Shown here: piece after piece, positions 44,088 to 52,882 of the stretch
How the letters are laid out: each line of letters begins with the position of its first letter
Position numbering within the stretch: the first letter of the stretch is position 1
Position numbers and translations under genes: made by a program
From: Rhodobacteraceae bacterium UBA6197
GTDB taxonomy: Bacteria > Pseudomonadota > Alphaproteobacteria > Rhodobacterales > Rhodobacteraceae
Direction: 5' to 3'
NCBI GenBank assembly: GCA_002422085.1
Contig: DISZ01000005.1
Coordinates: 1 to 64,000 of the forward strand
DNA: 64,000 nt
Notes under the pieces: generated by a model
The model's database searches: none
Seen by the model: only the letters and a program-made list of their open reading frames with translations
What the model was told of the DNA's origin: nothing

Positions 44088-45686
44088 ATGGCCCTTGCCC
44101 GGCGCGGCAACCAGCGGTTTTCGGCGACAATCTGGCCGGGCTTTGTCGATGCGATGACCGCGCTCTTGCTGGTGCTGATGTTCGTGCTGACCATCTTCAT
44201 GGTGGTGCAATCGGTGCTGCGCGACACGATCTCGACGCAAGACACCGAATTGTCGGCGCTGTCGGAACAGGTGGCGGGGCTGGCGCAGGCGCTGGCGCTG
44301 GAAGAGGTGAAAAGCCGCACCCTTGCCGGCGATCTGGGCACCGCGCGGCAAGAGGCCGCCGCGCAATCCGCGCTGATCGCGACCCTGACCCAGCAGGTCG
44401 AGGCGCGCAGCAATGATCTGGCCGCCGCCGAAACCCGGATCACTTCGTTCGAGGCACAGGTCGCGGCCCTTCTGGCCGAACGCGACAGCGCCCGCACCGC
44501 CACCGCCAGCGCCGAGGCCGCGCGCGATGCCGCCCTGTCCGAGGCCGAGGCGCTGAACCTCGCGCTGGCCTCGGCCCGCAGCGAGGTCGATGCCGCCGCC
44601 GAGGCGGCCCGCCTTGCCGCCGCCCGCCGCGAGGCGCTGGATGCGCTGGTCGCCGATCTGCGCACCCGCGCCGATACCGCCGAGGCCAAGCTGGGGCAGG
44701 CGCAGGTCGCGCTGACGGATGCCGAAGCGACCCGTCTGGCCGACGCCGCCGCGCTTGCCGCGCTGCGCGAACGGCTGAAGGGCGCCGATACCGAAATCAC
44801 CGCGATGACGCTGGCGCTGGAAGAAAGCCGCAAGCAGGCCGAAGAAACCCTGACCCTTCTGGCCGCCGCCGAGGCCGCCAAGCAGAAATTGGAGGCCAGC
44901 ATCGGCCCCGGTTCCGAAGCCGAACGGCAAGCCGCACTTCTGGCCGTGGCCAATGCCGAACTGGCCAAGCAGCAGACCGCCTCGGCCGAGGCCGCGCGCA
45001 AACTGGCGCTCTTGAACCAGCAGATCGCCGCCCTGCGCGGCCAGCTTGGGGCGTTGCAGGCGGTGCTTGACGACTCGGCGGCGCGCGACAGCGCCGCGCA
45101 GGTGCAGGTCGAAAGCCTCGGGTCGCAGCTTAATGCCGCGCTGGCGCAGGTGGCCGCCGAGCAACGCAAACGCGCCGAGCTGGAACAGGCCGAAAAGCTG
45201 CGCGCGCAAGAAGAGGCGCGACAACTGACCCGCTATCGCAGCGAATTCTTTGGCCGCCTGTCCGAGATTCTGGCCGGGCGCGAAGGGGTGCGCGTGGTCG
45301 GCGACCGCTTCGTGTTTTCCTCGGAAGTGCTGTTTGAACCCGGCGCGGCCAATCTCGCGCCCGAGGGCAAATCGCAGATCGCCGATGTGGTGGCGTTGCT
45401 GCGCGATGTCGCGGACAAGATCCCGCCCGACATCGACTGGATCTTGCGGGTCGATGGCCATACCGACAATGTGCCGCTGTCGGGGCAGGGCGCCTTCGCC
45501 GACAACTGGGAACTGAGCCAGGCCCGCGCGCTGTCGGTCGTGCGCTACATGATTGGCGATCTGGGGTTTGCGCCGTCGCGGCTGGCCGCGACCGGGTTTG
45601 GCGAATTCCGTCCGGTGGCGGCGGGCGACAGCCCCGAAGCGCGCGCCCAGAACCGCCGGATCGAGCTGAAACTGACCGAGAGATGA
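44088..45686 (+). CDS. Coiled-coil protein with N-terminal helix and C-terminal OmpA/MotB domain
   Basis: 532 residues. A single N-terminal membrane helix (DAMTALLLVLMFVLTIFMVV) is followed by about 320 residues of alanine/glutamate-rich heptads (residue 45-370) and an OmpA-like peptidoglycan-binding domain from about 390, with LRVDGHTDNVPLSG and SQARALSVVRYMI and the NRRIELKL end. Such proteins pair with the MotA/TolQ-like channel encoded upstream and could span the periplasm to the wall. Its stop overlaps the next gene by ATGA. Rhodobacterales have this pair widely; no function is established that I know of. Confidence 0.85.
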   Translation: MALARRGNQRFSATIWPGFVDAMTALLLVLMFVLTIFMVVQSVLRDTISTQDTELSALSEQVAGLAQALALEEVKSRTLAGDLGTARQEAAAQSALIATLTQQVEARSNDLAAAETRITSFEAQVAALLAERDSARTATASAEAARDAALSEAEALNLALASARSEVDAAAEAARLAAARREALDALVADLRTRADTAEAKLGQAQVALTDAEATRLADAAALAALRERLKGADTEITAMTLALEESRKQAEETLTLLAAAEAAKQKLEASIGPGSEAERQAALLAVANAELAKQQTASAEAARKLALLNQQIAALRGQLGALQAVLDDSAARDSAAQVQVESLGSQLNAALAQVAAEQRKRAELEQAEKLRAQEEARQLTRYRSEFFGRLSEILAGREGVRVVGDRFVFSSEVLFEPGAANLAPEGKSQIADVVALLRDVADKIPPDIDWILRVDGHTDNVPLSGQGAFADNWELSQARALSVVRYMIGDLGFAPSRLAATGFGEFRPVAAGDSPEARAQNRRIELKLTER

Positions 45687-46066
45687 CCGGCGCGGCGCTT
45701 TTGTCCGAGCTGCTGGAACATGAACACCGCGTCTGGGCGGCGCTGGTGGCAGGCGATGCGCGGGCCGATATGGCGCTGTTGTCGCAGGATTTTCTGGGCG
45801 TTTACCCGAACGGGTTTGCCGGCCGCGCGGCGCATGGCGCGCAGCTTTCGGCGGGGCCGAGTGTTGTGTATTATGAGATCGTCGGGCCGCGCGTCGTGCC
45901 TGCGGGTGCGGCGCATGCGTTGTTGGTCTATCGCGCGCGCTTTCGGCGGCCCGGGCGGAAAGAGCCCGAAGAGATGTATGTCAGCTCGCTCTGGCGGCGG
46001 GCGGGCGCGGGCTGGGTCAATATTTTCAGTCAGGATACCCCGGCGACAGGCGCGGCGCTGCCCTGA
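45683..46066 (+). CDS. DUF4440 / SnoaL-like (NTF2 fold) protein
   Basis: 127 residues: LLSELLEHEHRVWAALVAGD at the N-terminus, DFLGVYPNGFAGRAAHG in the middle and MYVSSLWRRAGAGWVNIFSQ at the end, matching the DUF4440 nuclear-transport-factor-2 fold. Small proteins of this fold bind ligands or act as isomerases; no function follows here. Coupled by a 4-bp overlap to the OmpA-domain gene, so it belongs to that operon. Confidence 0.75.
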   Translation: MTGAALLSELLEHEHRVWAALVAGDARADMALLSQDFLGVYPNGFAGRAAHGAQLSAGPSVVYYEIVGPRVVPAGAAHALLVYRARFRRPGRKEPEEMYVSSLWRRAGAGWVNIFSQDTPATGAALP

Positions 46067-46097
46067 GCTTGCCATCGCAACAGTGAACGGCAAAGGC

Positions 46098-46123
46098 AAA
46101 CGGCGCTCCGTCGGGCGCCGTTT
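46098..46123. terminator. Bidirectional terminator between DUF4440 gene and clpA
   Basis: AAACGGCGC (46098-46106) and GCGCCGTTT (46115-46123) form a perfect 9-bp stem with an 8-base loop. The A/T ends serve convergent transcripts from both sides. Confidence 0.75.
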
Positions 46124-46148
46124 CGGTGTTTGGCTCGGGCCGCGGGCC

Positions 46149-48461
46149 TCAGTCGGCGGGCAGCAACCGGGGCTTGGTGCCGGTGATCCGCGGTTTGCCC
46201 AGTTCCTCGATTTCAAGCACGATGGCACCGTCCTTGACGCCGACCTTGACCACGCCGCCCTTGGTCAGGCGGCCGAACAACAGCTCTTCGGCCAGAGGCT
46301 TCTTGATATGCTCCTGGATCACCCGGCCCAGCGGGCGCGCGCCCATCCGGTCGTCATAGCCCTTTTCGGCAAGCCATGCGGCCGCCTCCGAGGTCAGCTC
46401 GATATGGACATTGCGGTCGATCAACTGCGCTTCGAGTTGCAGCACGAACTTGTCCACCACCTTCAAGATCACCTCGGGCGGCAGCGACGAAAAGCTGACG
46501 ACCGCGTCCAGACGGTTGCGGAATTCCGGCGTGAAGGTGCGCTCCACCGCCGCCGTATCCTCGCCCTCGCGCTTGTCACGGCCAAAGCCGATCGCGGATT
46601 TGGCCTGTTCGGCGGCACCCGCGTTCGAGGTCATGATCAGGATCACATTGCGAAAATCGACGGTGCGGCCGTTGTGATCGGTCAGCTTGCCGTGGTCCAT
46701 CACCTGCAACAGGATGTTGTAGACATCGGGGTGCGCCTTTTCCATTTCGTCCAGCAGCAGCACGCAATGCGGATGCTGGTCCACACCATCGGTCAGCATC
46801 CCGCCCTGATCGAAGCCGACATAGCCCGGCGGCGCGCCGATCAGCCGTGAAACCGCGTGTTTCTCCATGTATTCCGACATGTCAAAGCGCAGCAGTTCCA
46901 CCCCCAGCGTATCGGCCAGTTGCTTGGCCACCTCGGTCTTGCCGACGCCGGTGGGGCCGGTGAACAGGTAGTTGCCGATCGGCTTTTCGGGTTCGCGCAG
47001 GCCCGCACGGGCCAGCTTGATCGCCGAGGACAGTGTCTCGATCGCCTTGTCCTGCCCGAAGACCACGCGTTTGAGCGATTTTTCCAGATCGCGCAGCACC
47101 TCGGCATCGTCTTTCGATACCGATTTTGCCGGAATCCGGGCGATTTTCGCCACCACCGCCTCGATCTCCTTGGCGCCCAGCGTCTTGCGGCGCTTGCTGT
47201 CGGGCAGCAGGTGTTGCGCCGCGCCGGCCTCGTCGATCACGTCGATCGCCTTGTCGGGCAGTTTGCGGTCATGGATATAGCGCGACGCCAGTTCCACCGC
47301 CGACTTGATCGCCTCATTGGTATAGCGGATCTCGTGATGTTCTTCGAAATAGGGCTTCAGCCCCATCAGGATCTTGATCGAATCGCCGACGCTGGGTTCG
47401 TTCACGTCGATCTTCTGGAACCGGCGGCTCAGCGCGCGGTCCTTTTCAAAGTGCTGGCGGTATTCGCGATAGGTGGTTGATCCCATGCAGCGCAGCTTGC
47501 CGCCCTGAAGCGCCGGTTTCAGCAGGTTCGAGGCATCCATCGCCCCGCCCGATGTGGCCCCCGCGCCGATCACCGTGTGGATCTCGTCGATGAACAGGAT
47601 CGCGTCGGGGTGGTCTTCCAGTTCCTTGACCACCGCTTTCAGCCGTTCCTCGAAATCGCCACGGTAGCGGGTGCCGGCCAGCAGCGCGCCCATATCAAGG
47701 CTGAAGATCGTCGATTTCGACAGGATCTCGGGGGTTTCGCCACGGGTGATCTTCAGCGCCAGCCCTTCGGCGATGGCGGTCTTGCCGACACCGGGGTCGC
47801 CGACCAGCAAGGGGTTGTTCTTGCGCCGACGGCACAGCACCTGAATGCAACGCTCGACTTCGGCCTCGCGGCCGATCAGCGGGTCGATATCGCCCTTTTT
47901 CGATTTCTCGTTCAGATCGACGCAGTATTTCGACAGGGCGGTTTCCTTGGCCTCGCCCGGCGGCACCTGTTGTGCCTCTTCGTCGGCGCCCAGCACCGGG
48001 CGCGCCTCGCCAAATTCGGGATCCTTGGCGACGCCATGGGCGATGTAATTCACCGCGTCATAGCGCGTCATTTCCTGTTCTTGCAAAAAGAAGGCCGCGT
48101 TCGATTCGCGTTCGGCAAAGATCGCGACCAGCACATTGGCCCCGGTCACCTCGGTCCGGCCAGAGCTTTGCACATGAATCGCCGCGCGCTGAATCACCCG
48201 CTGAAACGCCGCCGTCGGCACCGCCTCCGAGCCTTCGACATCGGTAATCAGCGTCGAGAGGTCGTCATTGATGAAGTCGGTCAGCGTCTGGCGCAGATCG
48301 TCGAGGTCAACCGAGCAGGCGCGCATCACGCGCGCGGCGTCGGGTTCGTCGATCAAGGCCAACAGCAGATGTTCCAGCGTGGCAAGCTCATGACGCCGGG
48401 CATTTGCCAGCGCCAGCGCACCATGGATGGCTTGTTCGAGCGTTGTCGAAAACGAAGGCAT
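46149..48461 (-). CDS. clpA: ATP-dependent Clp protease ATP-binding subunit ClpA
   Basis: 770 residues. The N-domain (SFSTTLEQAIHGALALANAR to about 145) is followed by D1 with Walker A GDPGVGKTAIAEG near 215 and D2 with GPTGVGKTEVAKQL near 495; the short linker without the ClpB middle coiled coil identifies ClpA. It unfolds substrates for ClpP. The ATG at 48461 has AAGGAG six bases upstream. The adaptor clpS, often next to clpA in proteobacteria, is not in the upstream gap. Confidence 0.94.
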   Translation of the reverse strand: MPSFSTTLEQAIHGALALANARRHELATLEHLLLALIDEPDAARVMRACSVDLDDLRQTLTDFINDDLSTLITDVEGSEAVPTAAFQRVIQRAAIHVQSSGRTEVTGANVLVAIFAERESNAAFFLQEQEMTRYDAVNYIAHGVAKDPEFGEARPVLGADEEAQQVPPGEAKETALSKYCVDLNEKSKKGDIDPLIGREAEVERCIQVLCRRRKNNPLLVGDPGVGKTAIAEGLALKITRGETPEILSKSTIFSLDMGALLAGTRYRGDFEERLKAVVKELEDHPDAILFIDEIHTVIGAGATSGGAMDASNLLKPALQGGKLRCMGSTTYREYRQHFEKDRALSRRFQKIDVNEPSVGDSIKILMGLKPYFEEHHEIRYTNEAIKSAVELASRYIHDRKLPDKAIDVIDEAGAAQHLLPDSKRRKTLGAKEIEAVVAKIARIPAKSVSKDDAEVLRDLEKSLKRVVFGQDKAIETLSSAIKLARAGLREPEKPIGNYLFTGPTGVGKTEVAKQLADTLGVELLRFDMSEYMEKHAVSRLIGAPPGYVGFDQGGMLTDGVDQHPHCVLLLDEMEKAHPDVYNILLQVMDHGKLTDHNGRTVDFRNVILIMTSNAGAAEQAKSAIGFGRDKREGEDTAAVERTFTPEFRNRLDAVVSFSSLPPEVILKVVDKFVLQLEAQLIDRNVHIELTSEAAAWLAEKGYDDRMGARPLGRVIQEHIKKPLAEELLFGRLTKGGVVKVGVKDGAIVLEIEELGKPRITGTKPRLLPAD

Positions 48462-48755
48462 GTGGTGCTCCTTTCCTTAGGGCCGTGCGGGGCGCGCCTG
48501 TTGCGCCTGCACCAACTCTCATCTCATATGGTTAAACTTCGGTGGAAATTGCCGTTCTTCAACCCCTCTTTGTACATATTTCACCTTATCTCCCCGCTGT
48601 GGCTAAAAAGTGAACATTGTGCGGCCCAAAGGGCCGCTTCCGCGCCGCGCCACGGTCTGCGCCAGATGCAGACCGGCGACGGCTGCCGTTGCAAAACGGG
48701 TTGCATTGGTGCCGGTGGGGGCGCATGCAACACGAAGGCGGGCAAGAGGGAAAGC
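48462..48755. other. Divergent promoter region between clpA and the ClC gene
   Basis: 294 bases. It contains an AT-richer core at 48520-48610 that would hold promoters in both directions, and a perfect 7-bp hairpin GCGGCCC-AAA-GGGCCGC at 48621-48637. No clpS or other small gene is visible. Confidence 0.5.
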
Positions 48756-50129
48756 ATGGGAAGCCTGAACGTTTCGCGCATCGCCATGCTGCGGCGATCA
48801 CGCGCTTTGGTCATTTCGCGCCGTCTGTGGAAGACGCGGCTGGTGTTTTGGGCCGGGGCGCTGGCGATTGGGGCGATAAGCGCGGGTTTTGCCTGGGCGG
48901 CCGATTATGCGCATACATTTTTCACCCTGATCACCCAGCCGGGCAGCGGCAATCTGTTGCCACTGGCGCTGACGCCCTTGGGTTTCGTGGCGCTCGCGCT
49001 GGCGTCCAACGTCTGGTTTCCCGGCACCCAAGGGTCCGGCATCCCGCAGGCCATCGCGTCGCGACACCTGCGCGACACCCCGGATCGGGGCGGGCTCTTG
49101 TCGCTGCGTATCGCCATCGGCAAGATATTTCTGACCGTGGCGGGCCTTGCCTGTGGCGCCTCGATCGGGCGCGAGGGGCCGACGGTGCAGATTGGCGCGG
49201 CGATCATGCTGCAATCGGCGCGGGTCGGGCGCATGGCCAATGCGCGCGGGCTGATCCTTGCCGGGTCGGCGGCAGGGGTTGCCGCCGCCTTCAACACGCC
49301 GCTTGCCGGCATCGTCTTCGCGATCGAAGAGATGGGCCGCACCTATCAGGCGCGGACCAATGGCGTGGTGCTGTCGGCGGTAATCATCGCCGGCCTTGCG
49401 TCGCTGGGCATCCTTGGCTCCTACACCTATTTCGGCGTCTCACACAGCAGCGCGACCTTTCCACAAGATGCGCTTGCCGTCGTGGTCTGCGGGCTTGGCG
49501 GCGGGTTGATGGGCGGGCTGTTCAGCCGTCTGGTGATTTCGCTGACCCGTCGCATCCGCCGCTGGCGGACCTCGGCGCCACGCTGGCGGGCGGTGCAACT
49601 GGCCTTCGCGGCGGGGCTGATCACCGCCGTGGTGGGTCTGGCCTGCAACGGCGAGACCTTCGGTACCGGCTACGATCAGGCCCGCGCCGCCGTCGAGGGC
49701 GACGCCCCTGCCGCCACCTATTTTCTGGGCAAGTTTCTGGCCACCCTCGCCGCCACGCTATCGGGCATACCCGGCGGCCTGTTTGCGCCGTCGCTGTCGG
49801 TGGGGGCGGGTCTGGGGGCGACGGTGGCGCTGGTGCTGGGCTCGAGCGTCGGGATCGGCGCGATCGTCGGGATGGCGGGCTATTTCGCCGGAGTCACCCA
49901 AGCGCCAATGACCGCCTTCGTGATCATCTTCGAGATGACCGGCAACCATGACAATGTGATTGCGATCATGGTGGCAGCAATGCTGGGCTATGGCACCTCG
50001 CGCTTTGTCTCGCCCGAGCCGGTCTATCACGCGCTGTCGCGGCTGTTCATCGCCGATGCGCTGCGCCAACGCCGCGCCGCGGCGGCCCTTGCCAGCCAAA
50101 CCCCCACCACCGAAACCCCGACCAGCTGA
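48756..50129 (+). CDS. ClC-family chloride channel/transporter
   Basis: 457 residues with many membrane helices and the ClC selectivity motifs GSGIPQ near residue 90, GREGPTVQIGAAI near 132-144 (with the gating glutamate) and GIPGGLFAPSLSVGAGLG near 337-354. The gating glutamate suggests an H+/Cl- exchanger type. No CBS domains follow. ATG at 48756 has GAGGG six bases upstream. The long open frame upstream is antisense to clpA and not coding. Confidence 0.9.
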   Translation: MGSLNVSRIAMLRRSRALVISRRLWKTRLVFWAGALAIGAISAGFAWAADYAHTFFTLITQPGSGNLLPLALTPLGFVALALASNVWFPGTQGSGIPQAIASRHLRDTPDRGGLLSLRIAIGKIFLTVAGLACGASIGREGPTVQIGAAIMLQSARVGRMANARGLILAGSAAGVAAAFNTPLAGIVFAIEEMGRTYQARTNGVVLSAVIIAGLASLGILGSYTYFGVSHSSATFPQDALAVVVCGLGGGLMGGLFSRLVISLTRRIRRWRTSAPRWRAVQLAFAAGLITAVVGLACNGETFGTGYDQARAAVEGDAPAATYFLGKFLATLAATLSGIPGGLFAPSLSVGAGLGATVALVLGSSVGIGAIVGMAGYFAGVTQAPMTAFVIIFEMTGNHDNVIAIMVAAMLGYGTSRFVSPEPVYHALSRLFIADALRQRRAAAALASQTPTTETPTS

Positions 50130-50196
50130 ACGCCGCGCTGAACCGGCCACCGACCCGCGCAGCGCCATCGCGCCGCCACCTGCAAGGCCCGGATGC

Positions 50197-50964
50197 TCAG
50201 AACCGGTCCTTGCGCGTGCGCAGCGCGGCAAAGACCTCGACATCCGGCGCGCCGTCCATTTCCAGCACCGCCTTCATCGCCGGGTCCGAGGCGCGCAGAA
50301 ACGGGTTGGTCGCCAGTTCCAGCGCCAAGGCCACCGGCAGCGTCGGCAGATCGGCCGCGCGGGCGGCGCGGACATCGGCCATCCGCGCCAGAAGGGCAGG
50401 GTGCTCGGGTTCAAGCGACAGCGCAAACCGCCCGTTCGCCTCGGTATATTCATGGCCCGAACAGATCAGCGTCTCGGCGGGCAGGGCGGCCAGCCGCGAC
50501 AGCGTCGCCCACATCTGCGCCGCGCTGCCTTCAAACAGCCGCCCGCAGCCCCAACTCATCAGGCTGTCGCCGGTAAAGGCCAGCCCGGCCTCGGAAAAAT
50601 GCCACGCGACATGGCCCAGCGTATGGCCCGGCGCGTTGATCACCTCGACCCGTTGCATGCCGATCGGGATCACCTCGCCCGGCGTCACGGCTTCGGTCAG
50701 CGGCGGCAGGCGGTGCGCATCGGCCCTGGCGCCGATCACCCGCGCGCCGGTCGCCGCCTCCAGCATCGGCACGCCCTCGATATGGTCGGGGTGGTGATGG
50801 GTGATCAGGATATGGCTCAGCTTCCAGCCGCGCTGATAGAGCGTGCGCAGAATCGGCCCGGCTTCGGGGGCATCGACGACCGTGGTGGTATCGGTCGCCG
50901 GGTCATGTACCAGCCAGGCGTAGTTGTCGGCCAGACAGGGTATCGCTACAAGTTCCAAGGGCAT
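50197..50964 (-). CDS. gloB: Hydroxyacylglutathione hydrolase (glyoxalase II)
   Basis: 255 residues, normal glyoxalase II length. Metallo-beta-lactamase motif ITHHHPDHIEG near residue 53-63, then APGHTLGHVAWHF near 111, TGDSLMSWGCGRLFEG near 130-145 and SGHEYTEANGRFAL near 170. It hydrolyses S-lactoylglutathione to D-lactate in methylglyoxal detoxification. ATG at 50964; divergent from a methyltransferase gene by 62 bp. Confidence 0.93.
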   Translation of the reverse strand: MPLELVAIPCLADNYAWLVHDPATDTTTVVDAPEAGPILRTLYQRGWKLSHILITHHHPDHIEGVPMLEAATGARVIGARADAHRLPPLTEAVTPGEVIPIGMQRVEVINAPGHTLGHVAWHFSEAGLAFTGDSLMSWGCGRLFEGSAAQMWATLSRLAALPAETLICSGHEYTEANGRFALSLEPEHPALLARMADVRAARAADLPTLPVALALELATNPFLRASDPAMKAVLEMDGAPDVEVFAALRTRKDRF

Positions 50965-51026
50965 GGTATTTCGCGCGCCAATCCTTATGCTGCGGAGGAG
51001 TTTCGCCCAAGGATCGCCCGCGCGCA

Positions 51027-51785
51027 ATGCATCTTGATGTTCTCGACCTGCGCAATTTCTATTATCGCACCCAATTGGGCCGTGCGGCGCAACGGGCGGT
51101 GCGTGATCAGGTGGTCGCGCTCTGGCCTGCGGGCCCCGGCGAGATCTCTGGCCAGACGGTGGTCGGCTACGGCTTTGCGGTGCCGCTGTTGCGCCCCTAT
51201 CTGGCCAATGCGCGCCGGGTGATCGGGCTGATGCCCGCCGCCCAGGGGGTGATGCCCTGGCCTGCGGGAATGCCCAATGTCTCGGTTCTGTCCGAGGAAA
51301 CCCGCTGGCCGCTGGAGACCGGCATGGTGGACCGGCTGATCCTGATGCACGGGCTCGAAACCTCGAACGACCCCACCCGGCTGATGGAGGAATGCTGGCG
51401 CGTCCTCGGCCCCGGCGGACGGGCGCTGTTCGTCGTGCCGAACCGTGCCGGGCTCTGGGCGCCCAGCGAAACCACGCCCTTCGGCTTTGGCCGCCCCTAT
51501 ACGCTCGGTCAGCTTGACGCGCAGGCCCGCCGCGCCGGCTTTGTCCCCGAACGCCACGCCGCGGCACTTTACATCCCGCCCTCGCATCGCCGCTTCTGGT
51601 TGCAATCGGCGCCAATGTGGGAACGCATGGGCAGCCGCGTCTCTGGGCTTCTGGCCGCCGGGGTGGTGATGCTCGAGGTTTCCAAACAACTCCACGCGCC
51701 GCGCCGCCCCGGCCTTGGCGCAAGGGTGCGCAAACCGCTCTCGATTCTCGAAGGCTCGGTGCGCCCGGTCGCAGACCCCACCTGA
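51027..51785 (+). CDS. SAM-dependent methyltransferase (class I)
   Basis: 252 residues. The methyltransferase domain spans about residue 40-150: GQTVVGYGFAVPLLRPYL replaces the usual glycine motif I, then RLILMHGLETSNDPTRLMEE and WRVLGPGGRALFVVPNRAGL, the motif II/III pattern of ubiquinone/menaquinone-type class I enzymes. Motif I is unusual (GYGFAVP rather than GxGxG). Substrate unknown. It lies divergently beside gloB, an arrangement common in Rhodobacterales. Confidence 0.8.
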   Translation: MHLDVLDLRNFYYRTQLGRAAQRAVRDQVVALWPAGPGEISGQTVVGYGFAVPLLRPYLANARRVIGLMPAAQGVMPWPAGMPNVSVLSEETRWPLETGMVDRLILMHGLETSNDPTRLMEECWRVLGPGGRALFVVPNRAGLWAPSETTPFGFGRPYTLGQLDAQARRAGFVPERHAAALYIPPSHRRFWLQSAPMWERMGSRVSGLLAAGVVMLEVSKQLHAPRRPGLGARVRKPLSILEGSVRPVADPT

Positions 51786-51980
51786 CGACGCCCCCCCCGA
51801 CGGACCCGACATGCCCCCCCGGCGCCGCCCGCCGACGCCCCCCCCGACGGACCCGACATGCCCCCCCGGCGGCCTGCCGACATGCCCCCGCCCCAGCGCC
51901 GCCCCCGCCGACGCCGCCCCCCCCGGCGCCGCCCACCCGACGCCCCCGACCTGACGCCGCCCCGACGGACCCTCGCCCCC
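51786..51980. repeat. C-rich tandem tract (47-bp period), G-quadruplex-prone on the minus strand
   Basis: Two copies of a unit beginning GACGCCCCCCCCGACGGACC start at 51787 and 51834, 47 bases apart, both containing ACATGCCCCCCCGGCG. Shorter degenerate copies of GACGCC, GACATGCCCCC and GCCCCGACGGACC continue to about 51980. Runs of 5-8 C recur every 10-25 bases, so the minus strand has many G-runs. No coding frame here resembles a protein. Confidence 0.8.
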
Positions 51981-51986
51981 TTGCGG

Positions 51987-52023
51987 CTTCTTTTTGGCCA
52001 AAATACTCCCGCCGGAGGCTCCC
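51987..52023. repeat. 3'-end repeat copy before the atp operon
   Basis: CTTCTTTTTGGCCAAAATAC followed by TCCCGCCGGAGGCTCC. It shares GCCGGAGGCTCC with the arm of the inverted repeat after dnaE and is nearly the same as 57680-57713. Likely a trimmed terminator-type repeat. Confidence 0.7.
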
Positions 52024-52193
52024 GCGCCGCGCCGCCGCGCGCCGCGCCGCGGCGCGCTCCAACCGGCCCCGATTCTCCCCGACCGTGCCGCCAGCACTCT
52101 GTTAGCGCCCGAAGTTCGGGCCGCATAAAGCGCCGCCCCGCCACAGGGCGTCAAATAGCGCCTTTTGCTTTCACATTCCGGTGTGCAAGACGG

Positions 52194-52222
52194 TTGCGGC
52201 ACGGGAATTGCTCTGCTAGACC
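52194..52222 (+). promoter_or_regulatory. Putative atp operon promoter
   Basis: TTGCGG at 52194-52199 and TAGACC at 52217-52222 with a 17-base spacer give a start near 52229, about 90 bases ahead of the atpH GTG. Match to consensus is moderate. Confidence 0.4.
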
Positions 52223-52321
52223 CGCGCCGAATTGGGCGTGTGGGCGACTGCACGCCACGGGGGGCCTCTGACCGTGCAAGACGCGCACGGGGGTAGGGGC
52301 GAAGACATCGGAAGGGTTGAC

Positions 52322-52882
52322 GTGTCCGAACCAGCTTCGATTTCCGCTGCCATCGCCGGGCGCTATGCCACGGCAATCTTTGAACTTGCGCGCGATGCCA
52401 AAGGGCTCAAAGCCCTCGAGGCAGATGTCGCCGCTCTGGGTGAGGCCCTGTCGGGCAGCGCCGATCTGCGCGATCTGGTCGGCTCGCCGATCTACACGCG
52501 CGATCAACAGGGCGCCGCAATCGCGGCTCTGGCCAAAAAGCTGGGCCTGTCGGGCCCGATGACCAACGGCCTCGCGCTGATGTCGGCCAAGCGCCGGCTG
52601 TTCACGCTGCCGCATCTGCTGGCCGGCCTCGCCGCCCGCATCGCCGACGAAAAAGGCGAGGTGACCGCCGAGGTGACCTCCGCTACGGCGCTTACAGCCA
52701 CTCAGGCCGACAAACTGGCCAAGACGCTGAAGGCGCAGACGGGCAAGACCGTCAAACTCGCCATGTCTGTCGATGAAAACCTCATCGGCGGGATGATCGT
52801 AAAGCTGGGTTCCAGGATGATCGACACCTCGGTCGCCGCGAAACTCGCTTCCCTCCAGAATGCCATGAAAGAGGTCGGATAA
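52322..52882 (+). CDS. atpH: ATP synthase F1 delta subunit
   Basis: 186 residues from a GTG at 52322 preceded by GGAAGGG. The helical N-terminal domain has AIAGRYATAIFELARDAKGL near residue 9-28 and the C-terminal part SVDENLIGGMIVKLGSRMIDTS near 150-172, as in OSCP/delta proteins. It joins the F1 head to the stator b subunits. The frame is open further upstream but without homology. Its stop shares bases with the atpA start (TAATG). Confidence 0.93.
   Translation: MSEPASISAAIAGRYATAIFELARDAKGLKALEADVAALGEALSGSADLRDLVGSPIYTRDQQGAAIAALAKKLGLSGPMTNGLALMSAKRRLFTLPHLLAGLAARIADEKGEVTAEVTSATALTATQADKLAKTLKAQTGKTVKLAMSVDENLIGGMIVKLGSRMIDTSVAAKLASLQNAMKEVG

Noticed and set aside
42384..45461. 1025-codon minus-strand frame opposite the MotA-like and OmpA-like genes
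   Set aside because: Antisense to well-supported genes with membrane helices and an OmpA domain; no family similarity.
42882..45686. Zorya-type defence system (ZorA/ZorB-like pair)
   Set aside because: The architecture is similar, but no ZorC/ZorD/ZorE helicase or nuclease gene is adjacent, neighbours are housekeeping genes, and the pair fits a widespread chromosomal stator-like family.
47577..48755. N-terminal extension of the ClC gene back to 47577
   Set aside because: It is antisense to clpA; the ribosome site and family similarity support the ATG at 48756.
51786..51980. CRISPR array at the 47-bp-period C-rich tract
   Set aside because: Only two full copies exist, the intervals are as repetitive as the units, and no cas genes are present.
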